Positions 7,916 to 17,810 of a stretch of 64,000 nt of DNA are shown here, piece by piece. Source of the stretch: Oscillospiraceae bacterium (GTDB taxonomy: Bacteria > Bacillota > Clostridia > UMGS1840). A model generated the notes under the pieces. The model had not been told where the DNA came from and did not search any database. It saw only the letters and a list, made by a program, of their open reading frames with translations. Where the stretch lies: NCBI GenBank assembly GCA_015068645.1, contig SVKD01000007.1, forward strand, positions 1 through 64,000. The letters run 5' to 3'. Each line of letters starts with the position of its first letter. Position 1 is the first letter of the stretch. Both the position numbers and the translations under genes were made by a program.

Positions 7916-9649
7916 ATGAAAAAGTATTTTAGCGTTTTACTGGTATTTTCGTTACTTTTGAGTATGGTAAGCGTGATGACCGTTGGGGTATACTCTCAGC
8001 CGTCATCGGATACCGAAAGTGCAGTATTATCGGCATACCGGGAGACTTTTGAAGATTCCGGGTGTAGTCAGTATGCTTTGTATGATATTGATAAAGACGG
8101 CACGGATGAAATGATTTTGAACTCTGACACCGGGAATTATCAGTTTTATACCTACAGAAATGGTGAAGTTGTCGATTTGGGAGAAGAATACGTTCAATAC
8201 GGTATCTACGGAATAGATGAACCGGGTATTTTAATTTCCGGAGGTGGTACCGGCGTTGATACTCATAGTCGATATTATATTGAAGGCGGAGCTTTAAAAG
8301 AAGACGAAACGTCCTATTTAAGTTTGTGTATTCAACCATCTATGGATTTCGAAGAATATACTTATAAGGGTGAAGAAATTTCGGCTGAAGAATACGACAC
8401 TTTAAGTGGTGAACTTGTGCGCATTGCTTTCCAATCTGATTTTGCGGTCCCCGAAACTCCAACGCCGACACCTACTGTAACTCCTACAGCGGCTCCCACC
8501 GCAACTCCTACCGCAACGCCAACGCCGACACCTACCGCAACTCCTGAAGAAGATGAGGATTTTGATTTCCAAAAAATTCTGTTAGGTTGCTATTGGGAAA
8601 ATAAGATCCAATGCCATAGTGTTTATCGTTTCTTTGCAGACGGTACCGGAGAAGAATATCCGGTAGATTACGGAGGATTGAAGCAAGCGATTGAGGACGC
8701 AAAAGTTGACGATACTTTTCATTATACCATCGATGATGACGGTAAGTTGGAACTCACATTTGATGAAACGGAGTATAATCCTTCGTATTCTTTTGAGTTG
8801 GAATATATTGACATCCATGCCGACCTTGATTGGGATCTGAGTAGTTATGACAATTTGCCCACCTCGGAAAAGTTTTTCTATGAAACATCTTTTGATTTGC
8901 AAAATGATATGGACAATGCTTTCTACTTAACCAAGACAGAAGTGCAGATTCCTTTGGATGAATCAGGAGAGGATTCCGAAGAAGCAATGGAAGACCCTAA
9001 TCCTATTTTTGATGCGGTACCCGTTGTTGACCTTGAGGAATATGCGATTGCAGAGGAAGACAAAGAGAAAATCGAAGAAGCTCCCAATGTGGAATTTTAC
9101 AATATTTCTTTAAAACCGGATGTAGCTGCAACTATGGTTTCCTCCGATGAAGATGAAGAACCGTCTGAAACAGAGGCTCCTGCAGAATCTAATGAATCGG
9201 TACCTGCAGTATCCGCTTCGCCTGCAGAACCTGATGAAACAGAGCCGCCTGTGGCTACCGAAGCGCCGGTGATTACCAGCAATGTGGAAACCACCGTGTT
9301 TATCCCGGTATCCAAAGAAATGGAACCCTATCAGGAAAATGTGAGTGCCTATTACCGTGAAAACGATGGTACACTGACCGAATTGGAGTCGCAGTTGGTC
9401 CAAATCGGTAATAAAAATTATGTGGAAGTAAAAACCAATCGGGAAGGGATTCACGTTCTTGCCGGACACGAAAGCCAGAACCGGATCCTTGTTAAGATTC
9501 TTTTGATTGTGGTTTTGATTCTGCTGATTGTGATTTTAACCATTGTGATCTGGTTGCTTGTTGCACGTAAAAAGCAAAAAGCAAAACGGATGGCAGCTGA
9601 GGATTCGCATCCTGCTGCACCTTACCACAAAAATAACTATTTGAGTTAA
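7916..9649 (+). CDS. Membrane-anchored surface protein with Thr/Pro linker
   Basis: A 577-residue exported protein of unknown function. It has a signal peptide (1-30) and an N-terminal domain with ALYDIDKDGTDEMIL, an Asp-rich loop like those in FG-GAP or calcium-binding repeats. A low-complexity Thr/Pro/Ala linker built of TPTP units follows at about 180-212, then a second domain (about 215-330) and a long Glu-rich region (about 335-455). The C-terminus carries one membrane helix (about 520-548, LLIVVLILLIVILTIV) and a short basic tail, so the protein should be a single-pass surface protein with its bulk outside. The ATG at 7916 is preferred to an upstream ATG because GAAGGGAAGAGG precedes it. 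The same kind of TPTP linker recurs in the giant neighbour at 10004. Confidence 0.75.
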   Translation: MKKYFSVLLVFSLLLSMVSVMTVGVYSQPSSDTESAVLSAYRETFEDSGCSQYALYDIDKDGTDEMILNSDTGNYQFYTYRNGEVVDLGEEYVQYGIYGIDEPGILISGGGTGVDTHSRYYIEGGALKEDETSYLSLCIQPSMDFEEYTYKGEEISAEEYDTLSGELVRIAFQSDFAVPETPTPTPTVTPTAAPTATPTATPTPTPTATPEEDEDFDFQKILLGCYWENKIQCHSVYRFFADGTGEEYPVDYGGLKQAIEDAKVDDTFHYTIDDDGKLELTFDETEYNPSYSFELEYIDIHADLDWDLSSYDNLPTSEKFFYETSFDLQNDMDNAFYLTKTEVQIPLDESGEDSEEAMEDPNPIFDAVPVVDLEEYAIAEEDKEKIEEAPNVEFYNISLKPDVAATMVSSDEDEEPSETEAPAESNESVPAVSASPAEPDETEPPVATEAPVITSNVETTVFIPVSKEMEPYQENVSAYYRENDGTLTELESQLVQIGNKNYVEVKTNREGIHVLAGHESQNRILVKILLIVVLILLIVILTIVIWLLVARKKQKAKRMAAEDSHPAAPYHKNNYLS

Positions 9650-9666
9650 AATAATATCAAATCTTA

Positions 9667-9707
9667 AAATAAATATCCCTCCGTGAAAATGGAGGGATAT
9701 TTATTTT
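9667..9707 (+). terminator. Rho-independent terminator
   Basis: AAATAAATATCCCTCC pairs with GGAGGGATATTTATTT around GTGAAAAT and is followed by T residues. It ends the surface-protein gene. The rest of the 350-bp gap to 10003 is AT-rich and holds only the promoter at 9859. Confidence 0.85.
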
Positions 9708-9858
9708 GCTATTGATGCCATCACAGAATTGAATTTTAAAAGATATCAGTCAACGTTGTTTTTTGCAAATATAGAATAAATTGGTATAAAATATGTGAAT
9801 ATCATCAATTTAGGTCATCAATAAAAAAAAGACGTCCTGAATCCATACTCCTTTTTTC

Positions 9859-9888
9859 TTGACAATAATATTATAGAAATGTTACAAT
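9859..9888 (+). promoter_or_regulatory. Sigma-A promoter of the giant exoenzyme gene
   Basis: TTGACA and TACAAT are separated by 18 bp. The untranslated leader would be about 110 bases and very A-rich, with AAGGAG just before the ATG. No PHO-type operator was recognised. Confidence 0.7.
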
Positions 9889-10003
9889 ATGAATACAAAG
9901 TGGGATAGTTTTTTTATGTAAAAAGCATAATTGCAAAAAAATGTCCTCTGATAATTATCTAAGTTGAATAAAAAAAATATAAAAATAAAAAGGAGAAAAC
10001 AAC

Positions 10004-13000
10004 ATGAAGATGAGAAAAATTTTATCACTCCTCTTAACTCTCATGATGCTGATGACCTCATTTGCATTTACTGCAACTGTGGCGTCCGCAGCAGACGGCC
10101 AGATTAAGAACATCATCTATATGATCCCCGACGGGGGCGGTATGGATCCCTTCTATCTGGCAGATGCAGTAAAGCAGGCTGGTGGGTTTAATCGTTCCAG
10201 ATTCCCTTATGCCACCCAGCAGACTGTAAACAAAATGTACTTAAAAGACTATCTGGTTGGTGCAGAAACCACCCATAGTGCAAACTATGCGGTAACCGAC
10301 TCTGCAGCAGGCGGTACTGCACTTGCAACCGGTAAAAAAACCAATAACTATTATATTGGTATTGATCCGAACAGAAAACCGATTGCTACTATCTTAGAAG
10401 CAGCACAGACCAAGAATATGAGAACCGGTTTGGTTTCCACCTATCCTTGGGCACACGCTACCCCTGCTTCTTTCTCTGCTCACGCATTAGACCGTTACGA
10501 TTATCGTACCATTGCGGAACAGCAGGTAAACCAGGGCTTAGATGTGGTATTACCCTTCAATGCTACCGGTGGCTATGCTTTTGACGAAGCACAGCAGGAA
10601 ATCTTAGCACGTGGTTACAAACAGGTTACCACCGTTGCTCAGATGAATGCGATCAAGCCCGGTGAAAAAGTATGGGGTACTTTAGGCGGTCAGATGACCT
10701 ATGCAAACCGTGATATCACCAATCCCGATTCTTACCCCACCTTAGCAGAAATGACTCAGGCTGCAATCACCGCATTAAACGTGAATGACAACAGAGGCTT
10801 CTTCCTGATGGTAGAAGGTAGTGCTGTTGACGGCGGTGGACACGCAAACAACGCTTTGGATATGGTATCTGAATTCATTGCATTCGACGAAGCATGCAAA
10901 ATTGCGATCGAATTTGCAAAAACCAGAACCGATACCGTTGTTGTGGCAGCTCCTGACCATGATACCGGTGGTATGAACGTAAGAAATCAGACTACCGCAG
11001 TATCTTTAGTTCAGAACGGTACCAACCCCGGCACCTCTTATATTACCTGGGATTCTACCGGTCATACCGCTAGAAACGGTGGTGTGTTCGTATATGCTCC
11101 TGCAGGTGTTTCCAAAATTCCCGGTACCTCTTCTACTCCCGGTGTAGCTTCCAACTGGAACAACTATGTAATTGATAACACCGCAATCACACCCTGGTTG
11201 GCAGGTTTAATCAATGTGAACTTAGAAGATGTAACCAAATCCTTATTCGTGGATGTATCCCGTATGGGTACCTATACTCCCATCACCGATACCTTCTATG
11301 ATTATGACGATGCAAAAACCGTTACTTCTTCCGAATATACCGGTTCCTTCAAATTCACCAACTACGACTTAACCGTGGTAAGAAACCAGTCTATTGCAAC
11401 CTTCAATGGTAAGAAGATTGATATGAACGGTGAAGTTGCAGTATATTCCGGCGGACGTTTCTATGTTCCCCAGTCCTTACTGGACCAGTGCGGTATTGAA
11501 GTGGATAACACTCCTATCGAAACCGTTTCTTCCGTATTAACCGGCGTTGATTTGGTAAACAACATCGTTGATAACAATGCTTGTAACATTTCCAGCAACT
11601 ATGCAATGATTCCCTTAGCAAATCAGGCAAAAGCTTACCTGACTGTTCAGATTGGTGTGCCCAAAACCGCATACTATCATCTGCAGGCAATGTTAGACAC
11701 CTCCAACGGTCAGATTCTCTGTACCAACGGTGTTTACGGTACCTTTGATACCGGCTCTAAAGTGCAGTTCGCTCCCGGTAAGATTCAGCCCTCAAACTCC
11801 TGGACTGATGATGCTTCCCCCAGCGTACTGTTAGAAGAAGGTAATCATACTATTACCTTTAACTCTACCGACTTAGCAAGTAACATTATGTTCCATGGTA
11901 TTCAGTTGGTAGAAGACGTAGCAATTAATCCTCCTGCTGCAACTGAACCTCCGGCAGCAACTCCCACTCCCACCGAAGCTCCTGATTATGTGAACTTCAC
12001 CGAAGCAAACGCACCTTACGCAGGTGTATATCAGGTAACTTCCGACAAAGCAGTGACCATCACCAACGAAACCGGTCATACTGCAACCTTAGCAGCAAAC
12101 ACTCCTGCATACTTCTATCTGATTAAAGGCAGCAACAGCATCACCAAAACCGATGCTTCTGCTACTCTGAAATTCACCCCCTTAATGGACAACGGTATAG
12201 ATTTCATTTCTCAGGTAGCTGCAGGTACTACTCCGGTTACTACCGAACACGTGAAAATTGGCTATGAAAGTGTTGGAAACATCGCAAACAGCGTTACTGC
12301 TACCTATGGTAATGTAACCATCGGTTCCAACAACATTTCCATCCCCAATTCCAGCTCTGCAACTATCAAAGCTACTGCTGCTCAGGCAGGTCTGTATTAC
12401 ATGACTGTTGTAACTGCAAATGAAGGCAAATATCTGACCTTATCTACCGATACCGGTCACTACGGTCAGTATGCTAACACCTTAGCAGGCAGCGCAACTC
12501 ACTACGAAGATGCAGCAAACAAAACTGACTTCTTGCTGGTATATTTAAGAAAAGGCGATAACAACATCACCTTAGCAAACAGCGGTCCTTCCACCATTAC
12601 CGTGAACGGAATTCGTTGTTCTAAATCTTCCAGCTTTATGGCAGGCGGTTCTTCTGCAACCGATGCAACCATCGCTGAATTTGTTTTAGCAAACTGTAAA
12701 GTAGTTCACGATAACTACAATCCGGACGGTCCGGTTGCAACTCCTGTTCCGACCACCGCTCCTACCGCAACTCCCATTCCTACAGTAGCACCCACTGCAG
12801 CTCCTGATTACAGCAACATTGATATCAACAATGCTCCTTATGCAGGGGTATATGCGGTAACTGCAGACAAAGCTACCACCGTTACCACCGAAATCGGTTC
12901 CACCGCTACCTTAGCTGCAGGCGAAACCAAATACGTTTACCTGTTGAAAGGTGCAAACATCATCACCAATAGCGGCAGTGCAACCTTAACATTCGTTGGT

Positions 13001-16000
13001 TTTGAAAACAACGGTTTAGATTACTTGGATCAGGTAACTGCAAACGTTCCGTTAGCAGCTTCCAGTATTCCTGAACTGGCTCTGTCCGGTAACTTTGTAA
13101 ATGCTCAGGGTTCCATTAACGATAACGGTTCTCTGGTTACCTTTGGTACCGATGCATCTGTTGACGTAAAATTAACTGCTCCCTCAGCAGGTTTATATGT
13201 AACTCAGGTTCAGTTCGTAAATGCAGGCGCAGATCAGATGCGTATTGAAACTGACACCGGTTTCTACGGTATCATCAACCAGCAGTCCGGCCGTCAGGGT
13301 TGGAACGAATTGTATCAGGGTACTCACGGTGTAGGTCAGCAGGACTTAGAAATCGTATTCTTAAGAGCCGGCGAAAACACCATTACCTTTAAAAACCCCG
13401 GTACAACTACCTATGTTTCCAAAATCAAACTGGCAAAAACCGGTTCTTTAGCTTCCTTAGCTAATTACAACTGGCAGCTGAACTTAGAAAACTTAAAAGT
13501 TCTGGGTGCAGAAGCTGTTGAACCCGAAGCAACTCCGGTTCCCACCGTTGCTCCTACTGCAACTCCGGTTCCTACCGTTGCTCCCACTCCGACTCCTGTA
13601 GTTGTAGCAGGTCAGATGACTTATGATGCACCTTATGCAGGTGTTTACAAAGCATCTTCCGACAAAGCAGTAACCTTACTGAACGAAACCGGTCATAAAG
13701 TGACCTTATCCGCAGGCGGCACCGGTTACTTCTACATGTTCAAAGGTCTCAACACTATGAGCACCACTAATGAAGATGCAAACGTAACCTTTACAGCTTT
13801 AGACGACAATGGTATGAATTATCTTGGTAGTGTATCAGTTGATAATACTCCGATTACTACCAAACATTACTACATGGGCTTCAGTGTAAATGACAGTACC
13901 ACTAATGCAGTTGACTTTATTTATGCAAAAGACAGCGGCGTAACCACCAGCGGCAGAACCATTACCATTCCGGCAGGCCAGTCTGTTACCTTTAAAACGA
14001 ACAGCGATATGACAGCTGGTACCCGTTATGTAAGTATTAAGACTCTGGAAGCATCCGGAAATCTTCGTATTGAAACCAGTACCGGTTACTATGGTGTATT
14101 CAATTATACTCTGGCAAACAGTAACTCTCACTTTGAAGATACCGATGTTAACGGAAACGGTACCGATCTGTTGATGATCTATATGCCGGATGGCGAAAAC
14201 TATGTAAAACTGATTAACAATAACTCAAAAACTGTTTCTATCGATGGTATTCGTCTTTCCAAGACTGATTCTGTGAAGACTTGGGCAACCTGTAATATGG
14301 CGAATGCAAAAGTTATCGTGGATGAAAATCTGGTGATTCCCACTCCCGTACCGACTGCAGCACCCACACCCACTCCGGAACCGACTCCGGACGCAAATAC
14401 CATCGTTTACACTGCTCCTTATGCAGGTGTATATCAGGTAACCTCTGACAAAGCAGTAACTCTGACCAATGAACCCGGTCATACCGTTACTCTTGGTGCA
14501 GGTGCAACCGATTACTTCTATTTAATCCAGGGTCAGAATATCATCAACACTACCGATAATTCTGCTACCGTAACCTTTACTGAATTAACAGGCAACGGTT
14601 TGGATTATATTGCAGAAGTTGAGATTGCTACCGAGCCCATTATTATGGATGCGCAGGAAGATGCGATTGCTGGCGCTGCCGGAATCACTCTAGCTCCCGG
14701 CGAAAGCACTACCGTTACCTATACTCCTTCTCAGGGTAAAGCAGGTATCGCATATCCCTACATTGCTTTCACCACTAACACAGAAGCTACCATCAGAGTT
14801 ACTACCGATGCCGGCTTCTATGGTGATATCTACAATCCTGCAGGCGTAAGCTACAGCTCCTCTGCTTGGGCAGATGCAGCACATAACGATCCTGAAATGG
14901 TATATATCAGAGGTGGCGAACAGACCATCACCTTAGAAAACGTTGGTTCTACCACTGCTACTCTGTATTCCGTTAGAATGCATCATGCCGGAGCTTCTTC
15001 TCTGCTTGCAAATCCTGTTTGGACTGCTCAGATGAAGATGGCAGAACTGAAGGTTGTTCCCTACGGTGACGATGTGGTTGAACCCGATCCGACTCCCACT
15101 CCTACTCCCGAAGTTCCCGCAAATGAAATTGCTTACACTGCTTCTTATGCAGGCGTTTACAAAGTTTCTTCCGATGTTGCTGTAACCTTAACCAGTGAAA
15201 TTGGTTCTACCGTTACTTTAGCAGCAGGTGAAGAAGGCTACATCTACTTAATCGCAGGAGAAAACACCATTGCTACTACGAATGTAGATGCAAATGTAAC
15301 CTTTACTGCATTAGCAGGCAATGGTATGGATTACTTCAATCAGGTTACCATTGCGAACGAACCCATTATTACCGGTCAGGAAGACTTATACGGTTGGGCA
15401 AATATTGGCATTACCATTCCTGCAGGCGGCACCTATACCATCGAGTATACTCCTTCTCAGGGTATGAACGGTATGGTATATCCCTACATTGCGTTTGGCA
15501 CTGCGAACGAAGCAACCCTCAGATTGACCAGTGATACCGGCTTCTATGCTGATATTTACAATCCGGCAGGCGTTTCTTACAGCAGCAGATTAACCACAGA
15601 CGCTGCAGGCACTGATATTGAACTGTTGTATGTAAAAGAAGGTGTGAACACTATCACCTTAGAAAACATTGGTTCCAGTGATATCCTCCTGTATACTATC
15701 AGATTCCACAGTGTTGGTGAATTGGTTAACAATGCAACTTGGGGAAGCCAGCTGAATGTTGCAAACTTAAAACCTGTTGTGGAAGCTGATGAATTCTCCG
15801 AAATCACCTTAAACGGCAAAACCAAAACCGCAACTGTATCCTTCAAAAACATGGGTACTGATGATGACGGCGTTGTAAGCTTGGTAATAGCTTCTTACGA
15901 AGGCAACAAAATGACTGCAATCGATATTACCTATATTGATACCGATGCACAGGAAGTGGGCAAAACTGAGGGATACTCTGTAGATCTGCCCGAAGCTACC

Positions 16001-16702
16001 GGCACTACCTTAAAAGCAATGCTGATCAATGAAAACTTAGTGCCCAAAGCAGATGCGAAAGATGTAAGCATCGGTTCTTTAACCGGTCTGAAATTCTCCA
16101 TCTTAGGTGACAGTATTTCTACCTTCAACGGTTACTCCAACAACGCTGCAGTAAACTCCACCATCGGTTCCAACGCTGTTTGGTACTATGGTAACAACAA
16201 CGATGTTGCAAGCGTTGATCAGACCTGGTGGAAACGTGTTGCAGACACCACCGGTATGGAAGTGTTGGTAAACAACTCCTTCTCCGGCGACAAAGTTTGT
16301 GTATACGGTAAAAATAGAGCTACCCAGCTGCACAATAATGACGGTGAAACTCCCGACGTTATCGCTGTATACTTAGGTACCAATGACTTTGCTAACGGTT
16401 GTACCTTAGCTCAGTTTGCAACCAACTATCCTGCAATGATTGCAAGCATCACCGAAAAATATCCCGATGCGGACATTTATCTTCTGAACTTACTGTATTA
16501 CGGTTCTTCCGCAGATGGTTTCTGCAACGTGATTGAAGATGCCGCTGAAACCTACGGTTGTACCTATGTTGATATCCGTAACGATGCAGGTTTCACTTCT
16601 TCCAACTTAGGAAGCTACATGCCTGACCAGTACGGCGTACATCCCGGCAGCGCAGGTATGGAACTGATTGCAAATTGCGTTGTAGAGGCAATGAGCAAAT
16701 AA
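10004..16702 (+). CDS. Giant secreted fusion: alkaline phosphatase, five repeats, SGNH hydrolase
   Basis: A 2232-residue exoenzyme with two catalytic domains. After a signal peptide (cut near V-A-S-A, about 29) comes a PhoA-type alkaline phosphatase (about 33-425). Its active-site set looks complete: Asp43 (IPDGGGMD), nucleophile Ser100 (TDSAAGG), Glu271/Asp276/His280 (EGSAVDGGGH), Asp318/His319 (APDHDTGG) and His354 (DSTGHTARNGG). A region like a copper-amine-oxidase N-domain follows (about 450-500), then a CBM-like part. Five tandem units of about 250 residues start near 664, 939, 1204, 1465 and 1707. Each opens with a YAGVY motif, and all but the short joins are linked by Thr/Pro (ATPTP) spacers. 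The C-terminal SGNH/GDSL hydrolase (about 2028-2232) has LGDSIST, LGTNDF and HPGSAGM. There is no sortase motif or SLH domain, so it is either released or held by the repeats. Substrates are unknown; phosphorylated and acylated glycans are a guess. Confidence 0.9.
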   Translation: MKMRKILSLLLTLMMLMTSFAFTATVASAADGQIKNIIYMIPDGGGMDPFYLADAVKQAGGFNRSRFPYATQQTVNKMYLKDYLVGAETTHSANYAVTDSAAGGTALATGKKTNNYYIGIDPNRKPIATILEAAQTKNMRTGLVSTYPWAHATPASFSAHALDRYDYRTIAEQQVNQGLDVVLPFNATGGYAFDEAQQEILARGYKQVTTVAQMNAIKPGEKVWGTLGGQMTYANRDITNPDSYPTLAEMTQAAITALNVNDNRGFFLMVEGSAVDGGGHANNALDMVSEFIAFDEACKIAIEFAKTRTDTVVVAAPDHDTGGMNVRNQTTAVSLVQNGTNPGTSYITWDSTGHTARNGGVFVYAPAGVSKIPGTSSTPGVASNWNNYVIDNTAITPWLAGLINVNLEDVTKSLFVDVSRMGTYTPITDTFYDYDDAKTVTSSEYTGSFKFTNYDLTVVRNQSIATFNGKKIDMNGEVAVYSGGRFYVPQSLLDQCGIEVDNTPIETVSSVLTGVDLVNNIVDNNACNISSNYAMIPLANQAKAYLTVQIGVPKTAYYHLQAMLDTSNGQILCTNGVYGTFDTGSKVQFAPGKIQPSNSWTDDASPSVLLEEGNHTITFNSTDLASNIMFHGIQLVEDVAINPPAATEPPAATPTPTEAPDYVNFTEANAPYAGVYQVTSDKAVTITNETGHTATLAANTPAYFYLIKGSNSITKTDASATLKFTPLMDNGIDFISQVAAGTTPVTTEHVKIGYESVGNIANSVTATYGNVTIGSNNISIPNSSSATIKATAAQAGLYYMTVVTANEGKYLTLSTDTGHYGQYANTLAGSATHYEDAANKTDFLLVYLRKGDNNITLANSGPSTITVNGIRCSKSSSFMAGGSSATDATIAEFVLANCKVVHDNYNPDGPVATPVPTTAPTATPIPTVAPTAAPDYSNIDINNAPYAGVYAVTADKATTVTTEIGSTATLAAGETKYVYLLKGANIITNSGSATLTFVGFENNGLDYLDQVTANVPLAASSIPELALSGNFVNAQGSINDNGSLVTFGTDASVDVKLTAPSAGLYVTQVQFVNAGADQMRIETDTGFYGIINQQSGRQGWNELYQGTHGVGQQDLEIVFLRAGENTITFKNPGTTTYVSKIKLAKTGSLASLANYNWQLNLENLKVLGAEAVEPEATPVPTVAPTATPVPTVAPTPTPVVVAGQMTYDAPYAGVYKASSDKAVTLLNETGHKVTLSAGGTGYFYMFKGLNTMSTTNEDANVTFTALDDNGMNYLGSVSVDNTPITTKHYYMGFSVNDSTTNAVDFIYAKDSGVTTSGRTITIPAGQSVTFKTNSDMTAGTRYVSIKTLEASGNLRIETSTGYYGVFNYTLANSNSHFEDTDVNGNGTDLLMIYMPDGENYVKLINNNSKTVSIDGIRLSKTDSVKTWATCNMANAKVIVDENLVIPTPVPTAAPTPTPEPTPDANTIVYTAPYAGVYQVTSDKAVTLTNEPGHTVTLGAGATDYFYLIQGQNIINTTDNSATVTFTELTGNGLDYIAEVEIATEPIIMDAQEDAIAGAAGITLAPGESTTVTYTPSQGKAGIAYPYIAFTTNTEATIRVTTDAGFYGDIYNPAGVSYSSSAWADAAHNDPEMVYIRGGEQTITLENVGSTTATLYSVRMHHAGASSLLANPVWTAQMKMAELKVVPYGDDVVEPDPTPTPTPEVPANEIAYTASYAGVYKVSSDVAVTLTSEIGSTVTLAAGEEGYIYLIAGENTIATTNVDANVTFTALAGNGMDYFNQVTIANEPIITGQEDLYGWANIGITIPAGGTYTIEYTPSQGMNGMVYPYIAFGTANEATLRLTSDTGFYADIYNPAGVSYSSRLTTDAAGTDIELLYVKEGVNTITLENIGSSDILLYTIRFHSVGELVNNATWGSQLNVANLKPVVEADEFSEITLNGKTKTATVSFKNMGTDDDGVVSLVIASYEGNKMTAIDITYIDTDAQEVGKTEGYSVDLPEATGTTLKAMLINENLVPKADAKDVSIGSLTGLKFSILGDSISTFNGYSNNAAVNSTIGSNAVWYYGNNNDVASVDQTWWKRVADTTGMEVLVNNSFSGDKVCVYGKNRATQLHNNDGETPDVIAVYLGTNDFANGCTLAQFATNYPAMIASITEKYPDADIYLLNLLYYGSSADGFCNVIEDAAETYGCTYVDIRNDAGFTSSNLGSYMPDQYGVHPGSAGMELIANCVVEAMSK

Positions 16703-16761
16703 GAATGAATTTTCATTCTGTTGTGAAATGATTTACCCCAAAAAGTAAATAAAGCACAAAG

Positions 16762-16794
16762 AAAAAAGACTGTTTCGGCAGTCTTTTTTCTTTT
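16762..16794. terminator. Terminator after the giant exoenzyme gene
   Basis: AAAAAAGACTG and CAGTCTTTTTT pair around TTTCGG, with a T-run behind. Confidence 0.85.
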
Positions 16795-16865
16795 GGCGCG
16801 GAATTGGCAGAAATTGTTGTTCCGACACTTTTCAAACAAAAACAAAAGAATTTGTTTCAAAGCAC

Positions 16866-16894
16866 TTGTATTTTTGATAAAAATATGCTATACT
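16866..16894 (+). promoter_or_regulatory. Sigma-A promoter of the eutS-eutP-metY unit
   Basis: TTGTAT and TATACT are separated by 17 bp, about 65 bases before eutS. No terminator is seen between here and the end of metY. Confidence 0.65.
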
Positions 16895-16960
16895 GGTTTC
16901 GTATATTTGAAAATGGAGACTTGTGTTTTCAAAAACCCGTATGAAAGAAGGAGTCTTTGT

Positions 16961-17338
16961 ATGGACTTTCAGAAAATGATTCCCGAAAACGAAAAACTGC
17001 GTATTGTGCAGGAAACCGTTCCGGGCAAACAGATTACTTTAGCACATATTATTGCCAATCCCGACCCGGTAATTTATCAGAAGCTTGGCTTAAATCCTGC
17101 AGTGGATTATTCCCGCTCCGCCATTGGAATTTTAACCATTTGCCCTGCGGAAATTGCCATTATTGCAGGTGATATTGCCACCAAAACCTCCAATGTGGAA
17201 TTAGGGTTTGTGGACCGTTTTTCCGGCACCCTGATTGTAACCGGCAGAGTGGCAGATGTGGATTCTTCCTTAAGAGCCATTGCGGATTACTGTCAGAAAC
17301 ATTTAGGTTGCGTGGTTTGTGAAATCACCAAAACCTAA
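16961..17338 (+). CDS. eutS: EutS-like bacterial microcompartment shell protein
   Basis: A 125-residue single BMC-domain protein of the EutS/PduU type. The diagnostic start VQETVPGKQITLAHIIANP and the following DPVIYQKLGL match the permuted BMC fold that forms bent hexamers in ethanolamine or propanediol microcompartment shells. The ATG at 16961 follows GAAGGAG and agrees with family length; the longer open frame upstream is non-coding. The gene sits 14 bases before eutP and behind its own promoter. No other eut or pdu gene (lyase, aldehyde dehydrogenase, other shell proteins) is present in this window, so either the rest is elsewhere in the genome or the pair has a separate job. Confidence 0.92.
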   Translation: MDFQKMIPENEKLRIVQETVPGKQITLAHIIANPDPVIYQKLGLNPAVDYSRSAIGILTICPAEIAIIAGDIATKTSNVELGFVDRFSGTLIVTGRVADVDSSLRAIADYCQKHLGCVVCEITKT

Positions 17339-17352
17339 AGAGGGCATCTGTT

Positions 17353-17805
17353 ATGAGAAAAATGATGTTGGTGGGTAGAAGCGAAAGCGGAAAAACCACC
17401 TTAACCCAAGCTCTTCGTGGTGAAAATCTGCATTATCATAAAACCCAATATATCAATTATCACGATGTGATTATCGATACCCCCGGTGAATATGCCCAAA
17501 CCAAAGGATTAGGACGTGCGTTAGCGCTTTATTCCTACGAGGCGGATGTGATAGGACTTTTAATGAGTGCCACCGAGCCATACTCCTTGTATCCTCCTTG
17601 TGTGACGGCGGCGGCAAACCGTGAGGTCATCGGCATCATCACCAAATGTGATCACGAAAACGCCAATATAGCCCAGGCAGAAAACTGGCTTCGTCTGGCA
17701 GGTTGTGATAAAATTTTTCCTATCAGTTCCTATACAGGCGAGGGAATTGATGCGCTGATGGACTATCTGGCGCAAGACACCAAAAAAATACCCGAAAGGA
17801 TTTAA
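17353..17805 (+). CDS. eutP: EutP/PduV-family GTPase-like protein
   Basis: A 150-residue small P-loop protein of the EutP/PduV family. Motifs seen are the Walker A MLVGRSESGKTTL (5-17), a G3-like IIDTPGEY (about 40-47), a G4-like ITKCDH (about 95-100) and a G5-like ISSYTGEG (about 125-132). EutP is associated with ethanolamine microcompartments; acetate kinase activity has been reported for a family member, but its role is still debated. It follows eutS by 14 bases and is followed by metY after 5 bases, so all three are probably cotranscribed. Confidence 0.9.
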   Translation: MRKMMLVGRSESGKTTLTQALRGENLHYHKTQYINYHDVIIDTPGEYAQTKGLGRALALYSYEADVIGLLMSATEPYSLYPPCVTAAANREVIGIITKCDHENANIAQAENWLRLAGCDKIFPISSYTGEGIDALMDYLAQDTKKIPERI

Positions 17806-17810
17806 TCAAT

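Noticed and set aside
8459..8550. Short tandem repeats of ACTCCTAC-like units, CRISPR-like at first glance
   Set aside because: They encode a Thr/Pro linker in frame, with no spacers; the same holds for the ATPTP linkers in the giant gene.
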